A DNA stretch of 64,000 nucleotides from Pseudidiomarina salinarum (GTDB taxonomy: Bacteria; Pseudomonadota; Gammaproteobacteria; Enterobacterales; Alteromonadaceae): assembly GCF_000753715.1 (NCBI RefSeq), contig NZ_JPER01000005.1, positions 1 to 64,000 of the forward strand. Reading direction: 5' to 3'. Positions 1-7,552 of the stretch are shown here, piece after piece. The position numbers and the translations under genes are program-made. The notes beneath the pieces were generated by a model that searched no databases, was not told the origin of the DNA, and saw only the letters and a list, made by a program, of their open reading frames with translations. Every line of letters starts with the position of its first letter. Within the stretch, counting starts at the first letter, position 1.

Positions 1-20
1 GCTGACAGGGGCTTTTTTTA
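1..20 (+). terminator. Possible tail of an intrinsic terminator cut by the window edge
   Basis: A GC-rich stretch (ACAGGGGC) is followed by seven T residues at 13-19. This is the usual end of a plus-strand terminator for a gene left of the window. The left arm of the stem is not in view, so it cannot be confirmed. Confidence 0.3.
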
Positions 21-30
21 TGCCTGTAGA

Positions 31-345
31 TTATTCGAAGTCGGGACAGAACTTAGCTTTAAGTAACTGCATAAAAGCCATAGTGTCCTGATCGTTAATC
101 GAGTAGTAGATGCTTTGGGCTTCTTTACGAAAGGTCACCAGGCCCTGCTGCCGTAACACAGCCAGATGCTGGGAAAAGGCTGATGGACTTAGCGGAAAAT
201 AATGGTTTAATTCTCCGACACTTTTCTCACCGGCAGCAAGATGGCAAAGAATCTGCAGGCGGTGTTCATTTGCCAGCGAGCGCAAAAATGCCGCAGCATC
301 GCGCGCTTCCTGTTGTTGCATATCGGAAACAGACAAAGTATCCAT
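31..345 (-). CDS. ArsR/SmtB-family repressor, SqrR/BigR/YgaV-like probable persulfide sensor
   Basis: A 104-residue winged-helix protein of normal ArsR length. The recognition helix lies around residues 51-66 (SPSAFSQHLAVLRQQGLV) and is followed by a beta-wing. It lacks the ELCVCDL-type metal site of ArsR/SmtB. Its only two cysteines are Cys34 and Cys100, 66 residues apart. From memory this equals the Cys41/Cys107 spacing of SqrR and Cys42/Cys108 of BigR, which form a tetrasulfide or disulfide with sulfane sulfur. The start is the ATG at 345 with GAGG upstream. It is the last gene of a minus-strand run that begins at 5217, 20 nt after the DUF2892 gene. The ArsR fold is certain; the sulfur-sensing role is inferred from the cysteine spacing and the DUF2892 neighbour. 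Confidence 0.85.
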   Translation of the reverse strand: MDTLSVSDMQQQEARDAAAFLRSLANEHRLQILCHLAAGEKSVGELNHYFPLSPSAFSQHLAVLRQQGLVTFRKEAQSIYYSINDQDTMAFMQLLKAKFCPDFE

Positions 346-365
346 TCGACAAACCTCAATAATGC

Positions 366-575
366 TTATTTGGCTAGTTCCCGTTCGGTTTTAAGGCCGA
401 AGACCTTCCGCATAACCATGGATGCCGGGCAAAAGCCAGTAAATGACTGTTGAAATAAATTGGCGCCTACAAAAACCGTTAACCACATAAAACCCGGGTG
501 AACCCAGACGCTCAGGGCTACCGATAATAGCACCATTATGCCTGCAAAGGCAGTTAATGCACGCTCTACACTCAT
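366..575 (-). CDS. YgaP-type DUF2892 small inner-membrane protein
   Basis: About 69 residues with two hydrophobic segments (roughly 10-25 and 29-45), then the conserved GFCPASMVMRK element carrying one Cys. This matches the stand-alone form of the membrane domain found at the C-terminus of the E. coli rhodanese YgaP. I prefer the ATG at 575 because GGAG lies 8 nt upstream; a GTG at 584 would add three residues. It sits between the beta-barrel gene and the ArsR gene. DUF2892 proteins commonly neighbour BigR/YgaV-type regulators and sulfurtransferases, which supports a link to sulfide or persulfide handling. The molecular function is unknown. Confidence 0.8.
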   Translation of the reverse strand: MSVERALTAFAGIMVLLSVALSVWVHPGFMWLTVFVGANLFQQSFTGFCPASMVMRKVFGLKTERELAK

Positions 576-600
576 ACTCAACACTCCTGATTAAGATAAA

Positions 601-1881
601 TTAAAATGCGTATCTGACCCGCAGATACAAATTATTGTTGTCGTTAAACTGCTTAAAAAAGGTCTGTTGCTGCTCCCCGAAAAACAGATTCAGGCCACCG
701 GCGATATACCAGTGATCATTCAGACGGTAATCCACAGTCGGGCGTAGATAGCCATCATTCGCCGTTGGAGAATAGAAGGTAAAAAATGACAGTGTCAGAT
801 CGCTCGCTTCGTTCTGCCAGGTCAGACGGGACGTCACTACCAGCCGATTTTGATCAGGCTCATCCTGGCCAGCTGGCAAATTGTCCAGTAACGCGCTGTA
901 ATCGCTAAGGTGTTCCAGGTAGGCCTGAAAACCGCCGGTAAAGCGCGTCATCAGCTCCTGCTCATAGCCAACCAAGAAGCGCCACTGGCTATTGGGCACC
1001 AATGGCTGCCCCCCGTGGGGGTCATCAGTACTGCGATGGTAGGCCGTTTCCAGGTTGATTATCCCGGCCGCGAACGGGCGGCGCATGGAAGCGCCCACAA
1101 CCTGCAATCCGCTAAAGGTTGGCACCAGTTGCTCAGTTAATGCTTCAGGGCTCTTAAAATAGCCGTCATAACCGTAGAGTGCCCACTCGGTGCCTCTTAC
1201 TGTCTTAAACAAGCGGATAGCGATTTCATCGCCAGACGGCTTATCGACAGTGGTCATCTGCTCCGGACCAACAAGTTCTCCGGCCAACGGGTTAAAGAAC
1301 GACAATCGTTCGCCGGAAATAAAGCGGTCAGAATCAAATTCCGGGGTCCAGACCAGATCAACATTGAACCAGTCAAAGTAAGCTGATGTTTTCAGCGCAT
1401 CGGATGGTGCCTTTAGATACTCGTCATCGCGACCAGCAAAAAATGACTGCCAGTCTTTCGGAAACAAGTCATTAAGAAACAGATAGTCGCCGGTACCCCA
1501 CGTCAGGATCTGACGGCCGGCCTTGATGTCCAGATTGTCGAGCAAACTGAACTGGGCATTGAGCTCCCGGGTGCGACCCTTCCATCCTCCGGCGACATCG
1601 TCGTAAGCCAGATCGCCTTTGGCGGTATAAGTTACGCCCTGCCAGGTGTAGTCGCTACCTAACCGTAAGCGCAGTTCGGCAAGACTCAGGCGCTGATGAT
1701 AAGGGCTTGAGCTTAGCCGGCTGCCCATAGCGGCTTCAACAAAGCCGTATACCGGCACGCCGGTTGGCTCTTCGATTCCCCAGTCATCACCCCAGTCGCC
1801 GTCCAAGGTATTGTCCTGGGCTGCGACCGTTGCCGGGAATTGTAGCAACAGCAAAGCGCCGATGATAAGTAGTAGTCGCAT
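601..1881 (-). CDS. Outer-membrane beta-barrel protein of an RND-associated operon
   Basis: A 426-residue precursor. It has a signal peptide (about residues 1-21, cleavage near VAA-QD), a short acidic N-terminal stretch, and then alternating amphipathic strands rich in Tyr, Trp and Phe. It ends in Phe (RVRYAF), the usual insertion signal for BAM substrates. It resembles the DUF1302 or alginate-export-like porins that accompany RND/MMPL exporters, but I cannot name a family with certainty. It starts one base beyond the stop of the LolA-like gene (spacing 1 nt), so the two are almost surely cotranslated. A role as the outer-membrane exit or receptor of the RND system is inference from context. 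Confidence 0.75.
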   Translation of the reverse strand: MRLLLIIGALLLLQFPATVAAQDNTLDGDWGDDWGIEEPTGVPVYGFVEAAMGSRLSSSPYHQRLSLAELRLRLGSDYTWQGVTYTAKGDLAYDDVAGGWKGRTRELNAQFSLLDNLDIKAGRQILTWGTGDYLFLNDLFPKDWQSFFAGRDDEYLKAPSDALKTSAYFDWFNVDLVWTPEFDSDRFISGERLSFFNPLAGELVGPEQMTTVDKPSGDEIAIRLFKTVRGTEWALYGYDGYFKSPEALTEQLVPTFSGLQVVGASMRRPFAAGIINLETAYHRSTDDPHGGQPLVPNSQWRFLVGYEQELMTRFTGGFQAYLEHLSDYSALLDNLPAGQDEPDQNRLVVTSRLTWQNEASDLTLSFFTFYSPTANDGYLRPTVDYRLNDHWYIAGGLNLFFGEQQQTFFKQFNDNNNLYLRVRYAF

Positions 1882-1882
1882 A

Positions 1883-2689
1883 TCAGTCTCTCAGTTCCAG
1901 CCATTCGGTCGGCGGATTACGCATGCTTCGTTCGCTGAATATGCTGTCCGGCAAATCCAGGTTGTAGCTGGTGAAGCGGAACTGCATTTCCGTCTGCCCA
2001 CCGCTGACAAGATCCTTCACCCGCGAATGGGTGACCGTCGGATAGCCTTGTATTTCCTCAATGGTAACGGCTTCAACCTCGCGGTAAGCCTCTCCTTTAG
2101 CGTTATAGAAGCGACTTTTAAGTGGCAGCATGGTGTTCTTGTCGATCCGTACCTCATAGTGACTGAATTCGACACTGGCCGGATCCAGTGGTGTCGCTTT
2201 CAATACATAATGCGCATCGGTTTCGCTGATAAGTTCAAAGTCATCAAGTGAGGTGCCGCGTCCCGACACATCTTCGTAGAAAAAGTGCGAGCCGACAAAT
2301 GAGGTACGTTTATCTCCGGCCGAAATACGTTTGATCAGATCCAGGCCTGGCAGGTATAGCCATCGATCGTCTTCACGTTCGATATTCTTGGCGACCCGGA
2401 ACACGGTATCGCGCACGTCAGCTGGTCTGGAAAAAAATACCAGCATGTCCTGCCGGCCGCCGTCACTGTGATCCTTGCGTAAGATAATAAACTGGCGCAA
2501 CTGCGTACGTCCCTGCGCATCGGTAATCATCATGCGAGCTGCGCTGCGGCCATCGTCGCCGGCATAATAGGCGGCGATTTCGGCTTGTTTGGCGATCGCA
2601 TGGGGATCGGTTATCTCCTGCGCCTGCGCCCGGTCGAACGGCAGCACCGAAGTTACAGCAAGTAATGAAAGAAGCGTCAAAATTCTCAT
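1883..2689 (-). CDS. LolA-like periplasmic 'outer membrane lipoprotein-sorting' family protein
   Basis: A 268-residue protein with a signal peptide (cleavage near AQA-QE, residue 23). It carries the family hallmark WLYLPGLDLIKRIS followed by SFVGSHFFYED (about residues 110-145), typical of the LolA_like proteins (PF17131) encoded beside MMPL/RND transporters. The predicted fold is an open half-barrel that binds a lipid or another hydrophobic ligand. It lies 2 nt downstream of the RND gene and 1 nt before the beta-barrel gene. The likely role is a periplasmic carrier between the two membranes; the cargo cannot be read from the sequence. Confidence 0.8.
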   Translation of the reverse strand: MRILTLLSLLAVTSVLPFDRAQAQEITDPHAIAKQAEIAAYYAGDDGRSAARMMITDAQGRTQLRQFIILRKDHSDGGRQDMLVFFSRPADVRDTVFRVAKNIEREDDRWLYLPGLDLIKRISAGDKRTSFVGSHFFYEDVSGRGTSLDDFELISETDAHYVLKATPLDPASVEFSHYEVRIDKNTMLPLKSRFYNAKGEAYREVEAVTIEEIQGYPTVTHSRVKDLVSGGQTEMQFRFTSYNLDLPDSIFSERSMRNPPTEWLELRD

Positions 2690-2691
2690 AG

Positions 2692-5217
2692 TTAATTCTC
2701 CGTTTTGAAGATTAGCCGCCGTGCCAACGTCATAACGGCAGGCAGCATGATCAGGGTAACCAGGGCAGATATCGCCATAATACTGGCAAGGAATACGCCC
2801 ACAGTGATGTAGGGCACCAGCGGTGCGAATAGCAACGGCGTAAAACCGACGGCGATGACTATGGCATTGCGGGATATCGCCCGGGCCGGCTCATCAAACA
2901 AAATCGACAAGGTCGACTGCCAGTCCTTCGTTTCTGCCTGGGTGGCGCGGGCCCGCTCAATAAAGTGAATAGCAAAATCAACTGACAAACCTAATGTCAG
3001 TGACGACAATACCGCGATCGGCATATCGTAATCTTTGCCGATCCAACCGATCAGGCCATAGATAAAGCTGATGGTTAAAGTCAGCGGAAGCATGGCAAGC
3101 ACACCGAACACCAGCGAGCGAAACAGCACCACCATCATCACGAATACCACCACAAAAGCGCTGATCAGGCTGGCCAGCATGCCTTCGACCATGGCTTCCT
3201 GCCACACCACGTTGAGGTATGCTTTACCGGCCCAGTTCAGTTCAAGCCCCGCGGGTAGCGGGTGCGTATCAAGGTAGGTATCAACCGCCGCGGTGACTGC
3301 CGTCATGTGCTGGTTATCGCCGCTGGTCAGTTGCAGCCAGATGAGCGACTGCTGATAGTCTGGCGTAACAAAGTGCCATAAGTCCTGCGGGCGATGGGAC
3401 GACTGATATTGCATCAGCACCTGTGCCACACCCTGAGCGCTGGCTGGGATAGCGTAATCTTCTGGCGCGCCGCTGCCCAGCTCGCGGTTTACGGTTTTGA
3501 CCACATCAGCAAGGCTGTTGGATTTACCGACCAGACCGGTAGTCAGCAGATAGTCCTGCAAGCCGTCCATGTACGCGAGGATCGCCGGTGAAGTAAAAGT
3601 TTTACTGTTGCTGCCAAGTTGCTCAGCGCTTTGCATCAGCTCACTGAGAGCCTCTGCTTCAGCACCCTTCACTTCATAGAGCTTATCCTCAAGGTTCCAG
3701 ATGAACTCGCCGGCTGCCATATCGCCCAGCAGAGCATCCCGTTGCTCAGCCAGCCAGTTCCGGGTCTTAGTTGTTAATGCTGCATTTGAAAGTTGCTTAT
3801 CCATTGCATTCACCAGCAACTGCTGAGAGTCAGCTTTGGATTGCAGCACCAGGTAAGCATCGTAGGTTCCGGCAAAATGCTTATTCAGAACCTTATCGGC
3901 AACACGAATTTCATGGCCCTCTTTGAACCAGCGGATAGGATTATCGTTAATATTTATCTGCTGGATACCCACCACGGATATAGCGGATATCGCGATAAAG
4001 GCAGCGACCCAGAATTTGGCATAGCGACCAGACCGTTTTCCCAGACCCTGAATAGTTCGCGCAAACCGACCGCCTTGAGCCGCTTCAACTTTACTGAGCC
4101 TGGCCAGGGTTGCCGGTTTCAGTGCACTGATATAAGCAGGTACGAAGATAACGGTGATGACAAATGCGAGTAAGATCCCGAAGCCGACAAAGGCGCCGAA
4201 GATCTGCACCGGAGGAATGGGTGTCAGTAAGAGGGACAGGAAACCGACAGCCGAGGTTACCGAAGTAAATAACATCGGTTGAAACAGATGGCGCATGACG
4301 TCAGCCAAGGTGTTCTTCACATCATCACCTGGTTTATGCCGATCAGCAAACTCGGAGAGGATATGCACTGAATCGACGACGGCGATGGGCATCAAAAAGA
4401 TAGCAATCATGGAAGACATGATATGTACGGTGAAGCCAAGCCCAATCAGCAGACCCATAGTAATCACTACGGTTGCCATGGCAACGATCATGGCGGCAAG
4501 GATAAAAGGGACGTTCCGGAAGAACATGTAGAGCAAAATGAAAATCACCAGTCCGGCCAGCGGCGCGGAGATCCCCATCTGCACGAACATTTCGTAGCCG
4601 AACTGGTCTTCGGCCACCGGTAGGCCGGTGATATGCCAGTCATCAGCAGAGTCCAGACTATTGATATGGCCTCGGATCTGTTCAGCCAGACGATAGCTTT
4701 CATTTTTGTCTTTGATGGGAACATAAATAGCCGCCGCCTGATCACTGTCGGCAACTATGGTGTTATACAACAGGGGCAAGTCAGCGACCTGGTCGCGGAT
4801 TGCAAGTGCTTCGCTGACCGTCTCCGGCGGTGTCTTCATCATCCATTCAAAACGGATAGTACCTGGCTCTGCCTGGCTGATATTGTCCACATCAGCAAGT
4901 GACATGAGGTCTGCCGCAATCACGCCGTCAAGGCCGGCGCTGAAGCGTGCCACTGAGTGCAATGCGGTAAGGGTGGCGGGATCATAGATTGAGTTTTCAC
5001 TCACCACGCCAACCACAATCATATCGTGCATGGAGAAGGTTTCTTTCGCCTGATTATGAAAGGCTCGCTGCGGATGATCGACCGGCAGCATATTCTCTGG
5101 ATCGGTATCAATGGTGATACGGGGCAGCTGGCTGGCCAACGCCAGGGTGAGGGCAGCCAACGCCCAGAACACCCAGCGTCGGTGCCTGGTTGATAGTGTC
5201 AGTAGCAGATTAACCAT
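2692..5217 (-). CDS. RND-superfamily (MMPL/COG1033) transporter
   Basis: 841 residues with the two-fold RND plan: TM1, a large periplasmic domain and TM2-6, then the same repeated. The second periplasmic domain spans about residues 410-660. Each half has the conserved TM4 Asp motif: VVDSVHIL near residue 280 and SVDFAIHF near residue 744. These are typical of proton-driven MMPL/SSD exporters. The size and motifs fit COG1033 exporters rather than the roughly 1,030-residue HAE drug pumps, and no membrane-fusion-protein gene is present. The start is the ATG at 5217 with GAGG upstream. It is the first gene of a five-gene minus-strand unit. The substrate is unknown; a lipid or other hydrophobic molecule is inferred from the LolA-like partner. 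Confidence 0.88.
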   Translation of the reverse strand: MVNLLLTLSTRHRRWVFWALAALTLALASQLPRITIDTDPENMLPVDHPQRAFHNQAKETFSMHDMIVVGVVSENSIYDPATLTALHSVARFSAGLDGVIAADLMSLADVDNISQAEPGTIRFEWMMKTPPETVSEALAIRDQVADLPLLYNTIVADSDQAAAIYVPIKDKNESYRLAEQIRGHINSLDSADDWHITGLPVAEDQFGYEMFVQMGISAPLAGLVIFILLYMFFRNVPFILAAMIVAMATVVITMGLLIGLGFTVHIMSSMIAIFLMPIAVVDSVHILSEFADRHKPGDDVKNTLADVMRHLFQPMLFTSVTSAVGFLSLLLTPIPPVQIFGAFVGFGILLAFVITVIFVPAYISALKPATLARLSKVEAAQGGRFARTIQGLGKRSGRYAKFWVAAFIAISAISVVGIQQININDNPIRWFKEGHEIRVADKVLNKHFAGTYDAYLVLQSKADSQQLLVNAMDKQLSNAALTTKTRNWLAEQRDALLGDMAAGEFIWNLEDKLYEVKGAEAEALSELMQSAEQLGSNSKTFTSPAILAYMDGLQDYLLTTGLVGKSNSLADVVKTVNRELGSGAPEDYAIPASAQGVAQVLMQYQSSHRPQDLWHFVTPDYQQSLIWLQLTSGDNQHMTAVTAAVDTYLDTHPLPAGLELNWAGKAYLNVVWQEAMVEGMLASLISAFVVVFVMMVVLFRSLVFGVLAMLPLTLTISFIYGLIGWIGKDYDMPIAVLSSLTLGLSVDFAIHFIERARATQAETKDWQSTLSILFDEPARAISRNAIVIAVGFTPLLFAPLVPYITVGVFLASIMAISALVTLIMLPAVMTLARRLIFKTEN

Positions 5218-5446
5218 ATGAACCTCATTACCGCGATCAATTCGCGATCATCTAATTTAGCAATATGCGAAATAATAAGGTATCGAAAAAGTCCTGTCCA
5301 TCATTATTTCGTGTTTGTCTAAACAAAGGTATTGCTTGGTCAAAACCACTATTCGTTGGGCAGTTTCACCTACTAAACAAAAGCGCTGAGGCCCATGGCA
5401 CTTTAAAATCAATAAAAATCATAACGTTATTGAAGTATTATGCGTC
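5218..5446. promoter_or_regulatory. Divergent control region between the RND operon and the sigma-54-type gene
   Basis: A 293-nt gap (5218-5510) without a convincing gene. It holds an 8-bp direct repeat CGCGATCA at 5232-5239 and 5243-5250, 11 bp apart and so on one helix face, in the likely RND leader. A 10-bp palindrome ATAACGTTAT lies at 5421-5430, and AT-rich DNA around 5401-5430 could bend like an IHF site upstream of the sigma-54-type promoter. No strong sigma-70 promoter for the RND operon stands out. Confidence 0.4.
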
Positions 5447-5462
5447 TGGCACGCTTCTTGAA
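5447..5462 (+). promoter_or_regulatory. Sigma-54 (RpoN)-type -24/-12 promoter
   Basis: TGGCACG at 5447-5453, then four bases, then TTGAA at 5458-5462. The RpoN consensus is TGGCACG-N4-TTGCW, so the -24 element is perfect, the spacing is exact, and the -12 element has GA in place of GC. Transcription would start near 5473, about 38 nt before the ATG at 5511. The activator is unknown. Confidence 0.6.
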
Positions 5463-5510
5463 TGATCTCTGTCAGATTTATACAAACGGGTTATCTTCTG
5501 GAGTAAAACA

Positions 5511-5828
5511 ATGCGATCAAAATCAAGTTCAAATTTCTGGTGGATTGTCGCTGCAATCGCCCTGCTGTTTATTTTTGGTGACGAAATCCTGGGTCTGATT
5601 GCTGGGGTATTTGCCATGCTGCTGGCTATCGGTATCACCGGCATTGTGGTTATTGCGGTGGTTGCTGGTGCCTTTGCGCTGGTACTGATGATTGGTGGGA
5701 GCGTCGCCCTGGCGATGATGGCCGCGGTCTTCGCCCTGGCGGTAGTGCTGTTCAGCTGGCTGTGGCCGTTCCTGTTATTGGCGGCAATTATCTACCTGAT
5801 GGTGCGCAAACGCCCAAAAGCTGTGTAA
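5511..5828 (+). CDS. Small polytopic membrane protein, possible envelope-stress effector
   Basis: 105 residues, nearly all hydrophobic: about four transmembrane segments rich in Ala, Val, Ile and Leu, a polar N-terminus (MRSKSSSNFWW) and a basic tail (VRKRPKAV) that would sit in the cytoplasm. The ATG at 5511 follows GGAG with good spacing. The sigma-54-type promoter 49 nt upstream of the start recalls orphan phage-shock genes such as pspG, which are small RpoN/PspF-driven membrane proteins. I see no clear sequence identity with PspB, PspC or PspG. The function is unassigned. Confidence 0.75.
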   Translation: MRSKSSSNFWWIVAAIALLFIFGDEILGLIAGVFAMLLAIGITGIVVIAVVAGAFALVLMIGGSVALAMMAAVFALAVVLFSWLWPFLLLAAIIYLMVRKRPKAV

Positions 5829-5865
5829 ACTGTCACTACGATGATTTTTACAAGGGCTGAGTACC

Positions 5866-6291
5866 ATGCGAAACGGGGTAATCAGTCTGCTGCTTTCGTT
5901 GCTGATTGTTGGCAGCGTTCAGGCAGCAGATGTTGAAGTAAGTAATGCTTGGGTGAAAGAGACAATTCCCGGTACCGAGAACGGTGCGGGATATTTTACC
6001 CTGACGAATCAGAGTAACGAACCAGCGCTACTGATCGGCGCCTCGACCGACGCCGCCCGCGCGGTAGAAGTGCATCAGCATGTACTGGTTGAAGGTATGA
6101 TGCGTATGCGGCGGGTGCCGGAGTTGGTGATCGGTTCGGGACAGACGATAGTATTCCAGCCGGGCGGCTATCATCTGATGGTGTTTGGTGTAAAATCGCC
6201 ATTTATCGTCGGTGGACAGGTAGAATTCACCTTACACTTCGCCGATGGTGAACAGAAGACCATTCAAGCTGATATTCGGGCCATTAATTAA
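5866..6291 (+). CDS. PCu(A)C periplasmic copper(I) chaperone
   Basis: 141 residues with a signal peptide (cleavage near QA-AD, residue 20). The copper site matches the family signature H(M)-x10-M-x21-H-x-M exactly: His70, Met81, His103 and Met105. PCu(A)C (PF04314) carries Cu(I) to the CuA centre of cytochrome oxidase or otherwise handles periplasmic copper. It lies 37 nt after the small membrane-protein gene and 16 nt before a beta-barrel gene. No SCO or cytochrome-oxidase gene is nearby, so its client cannot be told from context. Confidence 0.92.
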   Translation: MRNGVISLLLSLLIVGSVQAADVEVSNAWVKETIPGTENGAGYFTLTNQSNEPALLIGASTDAARAVEVHQHVLVEGMMRMRRVPELVIGSGQTIVFQPGGYHLMVFGVKSPFIVGGQVEFTLHFADGEQKTIQADIRAIN

Positions 6292-6307
6292 AAAAGGAAG
6301 CCTACTT

Positions 6308-7057
6308 ATGAAACCGGCGCTCACACTCGTTCTGGCAAGCGCATTAGCAATGCCTGCAGCCGCAAGCGCTGATACTATCCTCGGCATCTATGCTGGCGGG
6401 CAGTATTGGAATACGGACAATTCAGGCAGTTTTGGTACCGCAGACCGGCAGCAATCTTTTGCTTTTGACGATGAGCAGCAAAGCAGCTTCTATATCGCGC
6501 TCGAGCACCCGATTCCGCTTATCCCCAATATTAAAATTCGTCAGAACAGCCTGGATGTATATGGTGATATTAGCCTGGCTCAGGACTTCAGTTTTGGTGG
6601 CGCGACCTTTCCGGCTGGCACCTCCGTAAATAGTATGGTCGACCTGTCGCATACCGACTACACCTTCTATTATGAAATTTTCGATAATGATCTGGTGTCT
6701 GTTGATCTGGGCCTGACAGCAAAACGCGTCGACGGGGTACTGGCGGTTCGCGACGGCGCTAGTTCAGGCAACATGTCCAGTGATGGTTGGATCCCTACTG
6801 CTTATGGCCATGTGCGGATCGGCATTCCGGCCACAGATCTGACGGTTTATGGTATGGCGAACGCTGTCAGCGTTGATGACAGCGCTATTCGTGATATTGA
6901 AGCGGGAATTGAATACCGGTTAATCGAAAATCTGGCGGTGGATTTAAATCTGCAGTTGGGTTACCGGGATATCACCATCGAGCTGGATGATCTCGATGGT
7001 GTTTATTCTGACCTGAGCTTTAAAGGCCCTTATTTAGGCCTCGAGATACACTTCTAA
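6308..7057 (+). CDS. TIGR04219-type outer-membrane beta-barrel protein
   Basis: A 249-residue precursor with a Sec signal (cleavage near ASA-DT). The mature protein opens DTILGIYAGGQYWN and contains ALEHPIPLIPNIKIR, both typical of the TIGR04219 beta-barrel family of Alteromonadales and Vibrionales. It ends with Phe (LGLEIHF), as expected for a BAM substrate. The start chosen is the ATG at 6308 preceded by AAAGGAAG; the open frame extends back to 6245 but that would give no signal peptide. The function of the family is unknown. It converges on the DUF3299 gene with 9 nt between stops. Confidence 0.82.
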   Translation: MKPALTLVLASALAMPAAASADTILGIYAGGQYWNTDNSGSFGTADRQQSFAFDDEQQSSFYIALEHPIPLIPNIKIRQNSLDVYGDISLAQDFSFGGATFPAGTSVNSMVDLSHTDYTFYYEIFDNDLVSVDLGLTAKRVDGVLAVRDGASSGNMSSDGWIPTAYGHVRIGIPATDLTVYGMANAVSVDDSAIRDIEAGIEYRLIENLAVDLNLQLGYRDITIELDDLDGVYSDLSFKGPYLGLEIHF

Positions 7058-7066
7058 GCGTCTTGC

Positions 7067-7552
7067 TCAGTAATAAGGCGTAACCGTGGCGGCTGTCAGC
7101 TGATAGCCGACCACGGCGACTTCGCCTTCAGCCCGCTCCACATGCATAGTCCCTTCAACCCATACGGCATCGAAGGTATCTTCATATTTCACGCCTTCCG
7201 GAAACTTCACCAGAATAATCTGATTCGGTGGCGGCGGTGGCACGTGTACGCAGGCGCCGAAATAAGGCACCAGCAAAAACTCAGTGACGCGCTCAGAATC
7301 ACCCTCCAGCTGCACCACATAACCCGGTATCTTCACTTTTTTGCCATCCAGGCTTTCGACTACTGGGGCATCAAGCTCAGGTTGGTTGGCCAGCTCAGGG
7401 TTTGCCTCATAAAAGGCCTGACTGCGCACTGGTGGCGGCTTATAACCTTCAGGAACCAACTCTTTCCAGGTGGTATTCACATACTCTTCGGCGCTTAGCG
7501 GTGCGCTGAAGGCGAGCAAAGATGCAATAACAAGGGTACTGAATAACTTCAT
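7067..7552 (-). CDS. DUF3299 periplasmic protein of an ABC operon
   Basis: 161 residues with a signal peptide (cleavage near LSA-EE, residue 21), followed by the DUF3299 core: IPGYVVQLE, EFLLVPYFGACVHVPPPPPNQ and VEGTMHVE. The ATG at 7552 overlaps the permease stop (ATGA), which fixes the start; the frame stays open upstream to 7657. It is the last gene after an ABC ATPase and an FtsX/MacB-type permease. A conserved Cys-x-His with a Pro run suggests a ligand site, perhaps for metal. DUF3299 genes accompany zinc-responsive ABC loci in vibrios (from memory), so a metal link is plausible but unproved. Confidence 0.82.
   Translation of the reverse strand: MKLFSTLVIASLLAFSAPLSAEEYVNTTWKELVPEGYKPPPVRSQAFYEANPELANQPELDAPVVESLDGKKVKIPGYVVQLEGDSERVTEFLLVPYFGACVHVPPPPPNQIILVKFPEGVKYEDTFDAVWVEGTMHVERAEGEVAVVGYQLTAATVTPYY

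Noticed and set aside
5265-5465. 66-codon plus-strand frame in the RND/sigma-54 intergenic region
   Set aside because: No SD, no family resemblance, and it overlaps the promoter elements at 5421-5462. Non-coding control DNA explains it better.
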